Below are positions 12,301-24,300 of a DNA stretch of 64,000 bases, one piece after another. Position 1 is the first letter of the stretch, and each line of letters begins with the position of its first letter. This DNA is from Mesorhabditis belari. Lineage: Eukaryota; Nematoda; Chromadorea; Rhabditida; Rhabditidae. The translations under genes and the position numbers were made by a program. The notes under the pieces are model-generated. The model did no database searches. It had not been told where the DNA came from and saw nothing but the letters and a program-made list of their open reading frames with translations. The DNA is taken from assembly GCA_958450365.1 (NCBI GenBank), contig CAUEEP010000737.1, positions 3,027,501-3,091,500 of the forward strand. The letters are read 5' to 3'.

Positions 12301-15300
12301 TTAAATTTATGAAATTGAAATTTGCAATTGTCTTACAATTGTCTTAGTAGTCTTGTCTTCAGTCATAGTAGCCATTTTTGCAGTCAATATGTTAGTAGAA
12401 ACCAATCAATTTTCAGGGTTCAATGGAAGGCGATCCGGTTGTGCAAATCGCATTGATCGCTGAGTCGGCTCGTCTCCAAATGACCCTTTCCACTTACGGA
12501 ATCTCCACTCAAACTCCACATGAAGTAGAACCCGTACAGATTTGGCCAAGTTGGAGGCTTGTCAAAGTAAATTAAATTTGAAATTTCAAGATTATCAATA
12601 AGTTTAGGTTTTCGAATGTTTGGGTAAAGATGAAAAGCTGAAAATCGACGGTCGACCACCGAGGCCTTTCGGTCCGCTTTCCACTTCAAAAGTAAGTTTT
12701 CAATGTTTTTTGATTTCTCGTGAATAATCCTTTTTGGGCTACCGTCTTTTCTTTAGATTTTTTTCTGTTTTACGTAATTTTGATTCCATTTGATACCGTT
12801 TGATTCATCGAATCGGAATTCCTGATCGAAAATCAAAACAAAAGAAAAGATTACCGATTCCTGATAGAATAAAAGCTAAAGGAAAGATTACGGCTTAAAG
12901 AAACTAGCTTTTTGAATTATACAATAAATTATAAAATAAAATATAAATAAATATAGATAATAAAATAGCTTGGGAAACGGAAGCGATCTTAATGAAAGAT
13001 GTTTCATTAAGATCGCTTTCATTAATGATTCAGGGTTGTGTGTAGAACTGTTTAACTCCAGATTTGACTAAGTTTTTACATTTATCTGTAACTCATATCT
13101 AATCTTATCTATATCATAGCTTTCATTTCTCCAGGTGTATCGTGTTTTCGGCGACACCGTCCTATGCTATCCACTTCTGTTCGAAGTCGCCGATTTCTAC
13201 GTGGCCTCGGATCCAGCCGTGCTCATCGATGATATAAAAGTATATCTAAAAATCTGTAGATAGTTAGATATAATCTACCTAGAAAAACAAATCTAGATCT
13301 TTATATCTTTATATCTTTATATCTTTATAACTTTATCGTTATATAAATTTATATATCTATATCTTTATACTTAAGATTCCATAAATCGATTCTATAAATC
13401 AATTCCATAAATCGATTCCATAAAGATAGAGATTCCATAAAGATTCCATAAAGATTCCATAAAGATTCCATAAAGATAGAGATTCCATACAGATAGAGAT
13501 TCCATAAATCGATTCCATAAAGATTCCATAAAGATAGAGATTCCATAAAAATTCTATAAAGGTGCCATAAAGATTCCATAAAGATTCCATAAATCAATTC
13601 CATAAATCAATTCCATAAATCGATTCCATAAAGATTCCATAAAGATTCCATAAAGATAGAGATTCCATAAATCGAATTCCAGCGTGAGATCGAGTTTATC
13701 GCTCGCCGTTGGAAGCTCTCCGGTCGGCCAACGATGTGCATTTTGTTGAGGTAAACGATTTATCAACAAGATGATTTATTTAGATATAAAAGTATATCTA
13801 AATAAATCATCTTGTAGATAAAATGTAGCTAAATTATAAGAATTTCAAAATTTCAGAGAAGAAAACGTATTGGGTCCATATTTTGATCATATGATGGATC
13901 TGCTTGTGCAGTTGAAGAACGGCTTTGTCAATGGAATACGCGTGAGATTAGGAAGAGTTCATGTAAGTCTACAAAATCGAATTTAAAATATCTACAAAAG
14001 ATTTTAGCAACTGTTAAACTCATCTTGCATTGAGCATGTCGATTTCGCAAACTCGGACGATGTCGAGTTCGACATTGGACGATTAGAGGAAGCTGAAGGT
14101 TTAGAAATAACGAATAAAATGACAATTTAGCTGAAGATCTTTATCTTTATCTTTATCTTCCCTTCTAGAAATTCACAGATTTTTGTTTAAAATTCGATTT
14201 CAGGACCGGGCGATGGAATCCGTTCTCGGCAAAGCCTCAAAGAAGCCACCGATGATGAAACGACGAAAGAAGTCAGGTTTTGGTTTGATTAAATCAGAAA
14301 CTCGTGTCTTACATTAATCAAACTACATAATCTAACAATACCTAAGCCAGAGGGGGTCAATGAAGGCAAATACCTTCTCCAAAATGTTTTTGAAGAGGCA
14401 AAAATGTATAATTTTCAAAAAGTTTGCCCCTAAAGCAAGAAATTTTTACTTCCATTGCCCATTTTTCTTTAAAAAATTTGAATTTCTATCAAAAATCTGC
14501 GTCAAATTTGGAAAATAGCTTAAAATTTGCGAGAATTTGACTTAAAATCTGCAATTTTTATGTTAAATCTGTAAATTTTTGGTCAGGCTTTGGCTTCTGC
14601 TTACTTCATAGGCTTAGGCTTGGACTTAGTGCGTAGGCTAGCGCTAGCGCCTAGCACTAAGTCTATTTGGGTTTGGGCTGAACCCCCATTTTCTGGATCT
14701 TAGCCAGTTCTCGGAGCTAAGGGACACCCGTTTGGTGATGTGCATGCGCCCCCCATCGAAGCATCTTGACAAAATTTTTAGGCTTAGGCTTAGGTTAGCA
14801 ATTGCCTGGAAAGGAAGGAAAGCCTCATAGGCTTTAAGCTCTCAATCTTCTGCTTACTTCTGCTTTAAGCTCTCAATCTTCTGCTTACTTCACAGGCTTT
14901 GCTCTCAATCTTCTGCTTAGTTCATAGACTTTAGGCTCTCAATCCTACATAATCTAGCTTTTCTCAATACAATATTTAACTGTTATTGGTGAAACTTGAT
15001 TGTTATTTTCAAACTTTAGTCCGATTTCCATGCAATGTCTGATAACGATTTGTACGAATTGCTGACAAGAGATGAAACGGAGAGACTTCGGGGAACGGCT
15101 TTCGCGATCGCCGTTCTTTGGAAGAGACACGGGCCAGAGTTTCAAGTTGGACACGGTACGCTTTGAAAAGTTAAAGTTTAAATGTCAAGAAATGATAGCT
15201 TTAATAGCTTACTATAGAAAAAGCTTTGAAATCTATTTCAATCATATTTCAATCTATTTAAATCAATCCCTTTAGTCACCCTCCACGATCGACTCGAGCG

Positions 15301-18300
15301 TCTCTATCGAGTCGCCTGTCAATTGAGGATGTGGTGGCTCGTTCGGTGAGTTTTATCAGCTATTTTGCTAGAATTTATTGGTTAGTATTAGTTCTATTAT
15401 AACTTATTTATTCATAACTTATTTATCATTTTATCTAAAGATATTGTGCTGGTCGACTGCAAAAAACCGTAAACAGTTTGGCGCCTTCGATCACAAATCT
15501 GCTCGTACGTGGAAAGCAGGTTTGTTATTTGAATTCAAATTTCAATGCAATAAATAATAGACATCTAGCTGAAAACTTCAGGTAACAGTGGGCGTCCGAT
15601 CGATGCGCGAAGTGACCGTCTCAACCCCGATGGCTCCATCCGATCTTTTTTCACTTCTTTTCTCTTGTTGTCCATCCGATGAACCACAAATGGCTTGCAT
15701 TCAACAAGAGCTCATCATTGCATGCGCTGATTTGGTCAGTTGAGTTGTCATTTGGTCAGTTGGTCAGTTGAGTTGTCAGTTGGTCAGTTGAGTTGTCAGT
15801 TAGTCAGTTTGTCAGTTGAGAACAAGTCAAGAGCTAATTCTCATCATTTGCTGAAAATTGATTCCTTTTGCGTGCAAAATGAATGATCCGCTTGTTTTCA
15901 GATCGGGCAAACACCGGATTCCTTTTCGGGAGTGTTGACGGTGCGGCTTGCCTGGTTGGCGGACGCTATTCAGGTAAAAGGTCTACAGAATTGCTAGAAA
16001 GGGAATTTTCGAGTCAGATTTGTTCTCGACTGAGTAAGCTTGGCTCCAGTCTCTAGAAAAAGCCAGCTGACATTGTCAGTGCTGTTCCAGCTTGGTTGTC
16101 TGGACTGCAATCGATCCAGTTGGTCCATCCCTGGTTATACAGGAGTCAGCTAACTTGTAAAATCTTTAACCTTATCCGACTGTAAAGAAATGAAGGAATT
16201 GGGAAGAAAAGGGAATTGAATCTTTGACCTTTTGCTTTGCAATTGCTCTAACCACTGAGCTATCTGGTGCCTTAACTTGACAAGAAAAAGAAGGAGGAAG
16301 AAGAAAGGGAGAAAGGGAGAAAGAAATCTCTTCTTCAGATGTTACTCTCCTACGTGCGTACCTCGGAGCTAGTCGGAAACTCAGGGAAACAAGAGACTTT
16401 CTACAGTCCGCCAACACCAACAACAACTGGGATTCCAAATGGTGGGTGGATAATTTTGCTTTTACATTCGAATGCAGTGCCTTTTGATGACATCAAAGAA
16501 ATCCCAGGGTTCCCATTTGTGCTGAGATTTGTTTAAATGAGTTTATGGCTCAGTGAGTCTTTCTTGAATTCTTTCTTTGTCTTTCTTGAAGTCTTTCTTG
16601 CATTGACGTGGGTTCAATTTTTGTACTCAAAATATTCGAATTAGATTTTGTATAGATAAAATAGAAACATAATTGAATAGAATTGCTTTTTTAAGAAAAG
16701 TTTTTAAATGAGTTTTAAATGAGTTTTCGGTCTAATAAACATAAATCTCTAAACATTTCCGAGTAGAGGAGCACAAATTGAGTAGCAGATTAGAGGTTTT
16801 AAAGGTGAAAATGAAGAAATTATGAAATTGATTTGAAATCCTATGTCAAGTAAAGTAAAATACATGATTAGGGCACTATGAATATTGTATTTATAGCGTG
16901 ATAGCAATAGAAAATGAATCCAGATTCAATTCTTGCAAGCTTTCTTGACAAAAGAGCCTTGTGAAATTAGATACCAACGCCTTTTATACCCTTCTTTAAC
17001 ATTGAGTACTGAGAAATTTGATTGTATTAGGTTGGCAACTTAATAATGACGCGTCACTACTTAACATGTTTTTTGTAATTTCAAGCGCCGTTTCTTCCCT
17101 CTTTTTTGCATATATACAAAGTAAAAGATGTCTACATAAATAACATTTAGTGCTCCAAATTTCATCATTTGCTTTTTGGCAAAAAAAGAGGACAAAAAAT
17201 TCCGCATTGTTCTACGATTGTTCTACGATTTTAAACAAGGAAAATCACCAGCTGAATCTCATCGCACGATCATCACTGTTTTTCGAGAGGAAAGTATACA
17301 CATTCGTCAATGTCAACGATGGTTTCAAAGATTCCAAGGCGGCGATGAAAGCCTCGTAGACGAGCCACACCAAGGACATCCTCCAGAAGTGGTCGACGAT
17401 GACTTGCTCGCCTTAATTGAAGATTGCCCAACACTCACCGTTCGTGAGTTGGCAGAAATATTTGAAGTATCCCATATGACAATCAAAAACTATTTACACA
17501 AACTTGGGAAAAGAATCGAGTTGGAAAATGGGCTCCTCACGAGCTGACCCAGAGCAACAAAATGTCGCCTCAATTTTGCTACAAAAATACAAATCAAACG
17601 ACTTTTTTCACAGGGTTTTGACTTCTGACGAAACGTGGATCAACTACGAGAACGTTAAACGCAAAAATCGATGGCTATCTGCTGGGCAGACCCCTCAAAC
17701 CACTCCCAAATCTGATGTCCATGGGAAGAAGATAATGCTCTGTTGCTGGTGGAACCTCAAGGGATTGGTACATTATGAAGTGCTGAAACCTGGCCAAACC
17801 GTCGATGCTGATCTTTATTCGAAGCAATTAATGAGAGTTAACGAGTCTCTGAAGAAATTGGGGCTCAAACCGGAGAGAGTCAGATTTTGACACGACAACG
17901 CAAAACCTCACACTGCAAAGATCACTTATAAGAAAATCGAGGAACTTGGCTGGAAAGTTTCCTCGCGTCTTATTCACCTGATCTGGCTCCTTCAGATTAC
18001 TTTTTGTTTCGGTCGGTGAAGCACTTTTTGGAGGGAGAAAAGTTCGATGATCATGTTCAGGTCATAAAAGCAGTGAATGACTACTTCGCCTCAAAAACTC
18101 CCAAGTTCTTCGAGGATGGGATCCGGGATTTGCGCAGAAGATGGGAAGGAGTCATAGATACTAATGGAGAATACCTTTCGAATTGAAAGCTCTTCTTTTG
18201 TGTTTTTTTGAAATAAATGATTTGTTACATAAACGCGTCATTATTAAGTTGCCAACCTAATAGATGTAATAGCTGTAATAAAGAAATGAAAGAATTGAGA

Positions 18301-21300
18301 AGAAACCTTCGATCTTTTGCTTTGCAATTGCTCTAACCACTGATCTATCTGGTGCCTTAACTTGGCAAGAAAAAGAAGGAGCAAGAAGAAAGGGAGAAAG
18401 AAATATCTTCTTCAGATGTTACTCTCCTACATGCGCGCCTCTTATTACATCTTATTACAGTACTATTTGATCCTGTTGAAACTTAGAACATCAAGGATAC
18501 GATGACTTTCCCTAACTAGGGAAAAGGGATGCTATTCAATTTACACCTGGTTTTTGAGCTTTTCAGCCTTTTGAGCCTGGTACAGCTTTTTGCGCTGATT
18601 CCGAATATCTAGATGGTTTGGATGATGTGTTGAAATTCGCAAGCTTTACACGTCCAAAGTTTCACGTTTCCCGTCACCTCCAAAGTTTACACAGATTTTT
18701 TTGAGCCTGGCTTTTTTCGACCACGGATAGTGAAATGACTTTTGTTGGTCGTGCGGGCGTGAGGTCATAGCCTACTGGTTAGTGTGCTTGCCTTCAGTCC
18801 TTTACCTCCCTGGTTCAAACCCAAATTTTATCGATGATCGTTCACTTCACTCCTGGTTCAAGATCAAGAAAAAAAAAAGCCTCTATTCATCTTAATATCA
18901 TCTTAAAAACAATGTAATTTGATTTCTCTAAAAAAGCAAAAAAAAAAAAATTCTCATTTGACTACAAATCCCGGGATTAATTTATTAGAGAAATGGGGGG
19001 AAAAAAAAAGGAAAATTTTTCTCTATTTACCCCACTCAAGTGCCATTTCCGTCGATTAACACAGAAAAAAGCTTTAAAAAAAGTAATTTTTCGGATTTTT
19101 TTTTTGATGAGATTAAGTAAAGTAGAGGGTGGGATTGAGCAAAATTGAATAAGAAAAAAAGGGTATTCAGTGAACTCTTTGTGATTTGGATTAAGTCTAG
19201 ATGAATAGAGATGGATAGAGATGGATAGAGATGGATAGAGATGGATAGGAATGAATAGAAATGAATAGAAATGGCTGGAAATTGAATAGAGATTGAATAG
19301 AAATGAATAAAACTTCTGTAAACGAAGATAAAAGGGATATTTGTGTGTGTTAAAGAGTGAAAATTCGCCACGTGATTCGCAAATTTGCGGATTTTCTGTA
19401 TCACAAAATGGTATCATTGGAAAAACATCATTTCTAGATGAACTAGATGCGATGTGTTGACAGTTTTTGAGTATAAAGTACACTTGAAAAGGTGTAGGGC
19501 ACTTGAAAATGGGCGAATTGTGAGGAGAAGTTTTGCTAGAGCATCTCAGCTTTGTACAATTATCGAATCACTTCATTTTTTTGCATCTTTCAATATACTT
19601 TTGCATAGAAAATCAAAGTTGATAGATTTGATAAAAACGAAACAAGATTACGATAGTTTATAGCACTTTTTAGAAAAAGCTTTATCTAAAAGAAGAATCT
19701 AAAATAGAAGACAAGCTTTGGCTGATTTTGGTGACCAGAAAACTTTTGCAATGACTCTTTAGATAGCTTTAGAAAAGCTCTTGAGAAAAGCTTTAGCTAA
19801 AAGAATAATCTAAAATAGAGGACAAGCTTTGACTGGTGGCCAGTAAACTCTTACAATAACTCTTTAGATCAACCATTTAACCCTGATTTAAGCTCGTTGA
19901 AACATTTTGAAGATCTAAGCATCTAAACATCTAAACATCTAAACGATCTAAACAATCTCTTTTTCAATCAAAGTTTGTTAAAAAGTATTTAAAAGAAGAA
20001 TTTTCAGAAATCCGCAAGAACAGCATCTATGACCTGTCGCCAACTGTGGTCAAAGATGTGCTGAGTGCGCTATTGGCGAGAAAAGTTTGGCATCTATTGT
20101 AAGTGAGAATTTTCTTTTAATAGTTTCAGTTTCAGTTTCAATTTGACGATTAAATATTTGCAGAACTCCTTTGCAAACTCGTCGTTTAAATGGAGCGTTG
20201 AATCGGATGCCTGAGGGTTTCTATGATCGAGTTTGGGGCATTCTCGAGAGAGCTGATCACGGGATTTCGATTGCACATCAGCTTTTGCCACAGGTTTTTC
20301 TTTGAAAGAAGATTTTATTAGAGAAGATCTAGAGAATAGGAAATTGTATAAGAATTTGTGAAATTCTAAAATATCTTTATGTAAAATAAGAAGCAGAAAG
20401 TTTTTCAAGTGGGAGATTCGTTCCTTAGACAAGCATGGAGCGTTGACTACAAAAGAATCGTTCCTTAGACAAGCCCACTAGCCGCAACACTATGATTCCC
20501 CGTTGAAAGAGAAGCGTAAACTCAGCTCAAGAATGTAAGCTGTAAGCTGTAAGCAAAAGCTCATGCCAGAAATCTCGCGTTTGCAAGCTATTCAAGAGAT
20601 TTCGATTACAGAATCGAATTCCGCATTCGATTTTCTATCGGATTTCTCGTTTCGAAATCCCACAGTGATCTAGTACTCTTCCCTAGTTAACTAGAAGATT
20701 TTCTATCGATTCCCGTATTCTCTCTAATAGAAGGTTTTGATAAGCGTAGGCACCCTGAGCGTTACCTAAATTCCTCGAAAACTCGAGAACCGCTTATCAG
20801 AACCTATTGATGTGGGGTCGGAAAATGTAGCTGACAATGAGATCTAGTCGGGGATTTGAGTGTTGAGCTTCTGCGAAAGCTTGGAAACCGTAAAATAGTC
20901 ACCAACTCGGCTCTACTATTAGAGAGAATACAGTAAATCATTTCTAAACGATGGGCTTCTGGTTAGGAAAAGGTTACCGGTACTTACCCACTAAATAACT
21001 AAATAACCCATTCTAATAGTCGGTACTAGTCAACAATTTTAGAATTACCCCTACTAGCAGTATTGTAGACTAAATTCCTCGAAATCTCGAGAACCACGTA
21101 TCAGAACCTATTGATGTGGGGTCGGAAAATGCAGCTGACGATGAGATCTAGTGAAAGATTAGAGTGTTGGGCTTCTGCAAAAGCTTGGAAACCGTAGTCA
21201 TCAACATCATAAATAGTGATCAACTCGGCTCTACTATTAGAGAGAATACGGTAAATCTTTTGCTAAACGATGTGCTTCTGGTTAGGAAAAGGTTACCGGT

Positions 21301-24300
21301 ACTTATCCACTAAAAACAAAGGAAATTTTCAGTCTGCGGTCCCTTTTAGTTTAGCTTTAGTTCTTACACACCAAATAAGAGCTGATTAGTCGAAGTGATT
21401 AGTAAAATTTGCATATTTTAAAGTGAGAATAGAAATTGTTGCCTTATCGGAATGTTTTCAGCAACCAACTCTCTCCGATATGACCAAATACGAGTTGACA
21501 TTCGCATATCGAATCGAGCAAATGATGAGCCAAATCGCGCATCCAGAGTACCGGCAGATTTTGGTGGAGGTGAATAAAATAAATAAAATCGTTTCTGAAT
21601 TGTTTTTAAATCAAGGATGGAATATGTGGATAGTTCGGAATTGTTCTGGCTTGGCTTGCAGGTTTTAGCAATTACTTGGAATAAGTAATTGCTAAAACCT
21701 GCAAGTCAAGCCAGAACAATTCCGAACTATCCACAAGGCTGGCCAGGCGATTCTAGAACTTTGTGAGCCAGGCCTATTTAAGAAAATCAGTTTAACAGTT
21801 TAACATTCGTGTTCTGGTTGGAGATTGGATCCTCTTGCTAATCCTTTTTTTCCTTTTTTCTAAAAGACATCTGTTTTAGATTACTCGAGATAAGCAGAGT
21901 CGTTTTTTTTTATTTGAAAACTCAAAAGGTAAATAGCCGGTGTAGAAACGAAGGATATGGACAAATACGAGTTGAATTTGCATCTCGAATCGAAAACACT
22001 TACAATTCAAGATCTAAATCGAGATTTCTAAGCACTCAATTCAAAGATCCGGGTTCAAACCCTCAGCAAAACCAAAAATCGGTCCTTAATTCCGCAAATT
22101 CCGTGAAAAAAGCTGTAATTGAAGGAAAATCCAGAAATTATCGAATATCGAATCGAAAACACTTACAATTCAACATCTAAATTGTTATTTGTTTAGTTGA
22201 ACTGATTAGTAAAATTTGCATATTTTAAAGTGAGAACGGAAATGGTTGCCTTATTGGAATGGTTTATGGTTTATGCTTTGTTTTGCCTTATGTTTTCAGC
22301 AACCAATCCCCCTCCGACATAACCAAATACGAGTTGAATCGAAAACTTACCATTCAACATCTAAATTGTTATCGAAATCGAAATGTGACTTCTTTTTTGA
22401 CTTCTCAATTTAAAGATCCGGTATCAAATCGTCAGCAAAACCAAAAATCGGTTCTTAATTCGGCAAATTCCGTGAAAAAAAAGCTGTGATTGGAGGAAAA
22501 TCCTGAAAGCTTATGCTAAAAATAGTCAAATCTTTCTTGATTTTTTGACTTTTCAATTAAAAAGGCCAAGAAAATTAAGCTGATCATTCGTCAAAAAACG
22601 AAAAAAGAAAAGTGAAAAAGCAGCTTATTACGAGGGATCTTTTCAAGGATTCAGCGGATTTATTGCTCAAAAATAGCCTTTATTATTTGTTATTTTTCTC
22701 TCGAAAAATTCTGAAAGATTACAACAACGCAAGAGCTATTTTTAATTTAAACAATTTATGGATTCAGCTTTTTTCTCGCAATTGTCGGAGATGATCGGCG
22801 TAATTTGTAGAGTTGATCTCATTGAACTTAAGCAGCTTTTCTTTGTATCTTGTGCTCATTGAAATTTGAAACGCACCCTTTCTGGCGCACTGGTTTCCAC
22901 ATTTTCATTTGGAGATGCTTGAGTGCAAGAGAAGGAGTGTGTTTACAATATTGTGAGCGCAAAATGCTTGCTGAGCAAAGTTTGGTTTCTAATTTGAGTT
23001 CAATTCTTGACACTGGTCAAGTTTTGAAGCTCAAATTGAACAAACAGGCGGCAGACGTGCTGTAGCAGCAAGAATATTTCAAATAAACCTTAGAACCATG
23101 TAAGCGAGGCCAGAGACAGTCAATAGTCAGATCTAGCGACTTGCTTCTGGTGAGTTTAGCCTTGGTCAGAGGCTTCGGGCTTGACCCAATATTACAATGC
23201 TCTTGACTCAAGACGGCCATTAAGATTCATCAGGGTTACTGTAGACCCATCATAGGTCCAACAACAGTATTGTAAGCAGCTAGGGACTGGTCAGCTTGGC
23301 CAGAGATCAAGAATATTACAACCGGCTTAGGCTGGCTTCTGACCAGTCAATGCCTTGCTTCTGACCAGTCTATGCCTTGCGTGGAGGAAAGGCTTGTAAG
23401 TGAGGCTTATGTTCATTGACTTATGTTCAAAACTCATTCATTTAGCTACTTTGCATTGTTGCAACAATGCTTGAGAGAAACCCGGAAATCCATTTCGGTG
23501 AGCTGCTCGATTGTGATGAGGTGGGGCGAAAGAAATGAGTCAAAACACTAGAATCATCTTTCAGATGATCAAGAAAGCGTTTCTCATCTACGCCTCTTCG
23601 ACGAACATCAAGAATACAGTGGGTCGAGTCTTTTGTTTGCAACTTGTTTCTTTTCAGGAAGATCTAACTCCATTCTATCAACTCGACAACATCGCGATGA
23701 ACACGAGTACAGCCACGTTTTTAACAAAGGTAGAGTAATGGATGAAATTTAGTAGATAATTTTAAACTCAAACTCAAATGCAAATGAAATGGCTAAATGT
23801 TTAAAAAAAAGCATTTATTTGTCAAAGCTGTGGATAGTTTTTTTTCTACTCAGTGTATTTTGCAGAGGCTTACTATTCAGCCACTCCAAATAGACCATCC
23901 AGAAAACCGTTAGCATAAACTTCTAGCGCAATTCAGGCTTTGGATTTGTTTTTGGGCACCCATTGACGTTTCCTCAAGTCAAATCAGCCTAAACTAGAAC
24001 CAGGAGAGTTTAGATTCCAGGATCAGACCTTAGTCTGAGTCCTGGAGTCTAAACTCTAAACCAAGGCCAAGTCAGGTCATGATAGAGCAACTTTAAAAGT
24101 ACTAGAGCGTACTGGAGTGCACTAGAGCGTACTGAAGTGTACTAGAGCGTACTAGAGTGCACTAGAGCGTACTGAACTCTACTAGAGCGTACCATACCTG
24201 CAACTGGAAATTTCATATGACTAAAGATCCAATATTCAATAGTATCTGTGCTTTAAACCCGATTCCGAACTCTTGAATTGTTGCCTTAAATCCCCAACGT

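Noticed and set aside
13349..13769. Overlapping minus-strand ORFs rich in [10 protein letters not shown]
   Set aside because: Translation of the ATTCCATAAAG tandem array in the phosphorylase kinase intron.
19036..19483. Minus-strand ORFs of 122 and 168 codons
   Set aside because: They depend on GGATAGAGAT tandem repeats and lie in a phosphorylase kinase intron; no motif seen.
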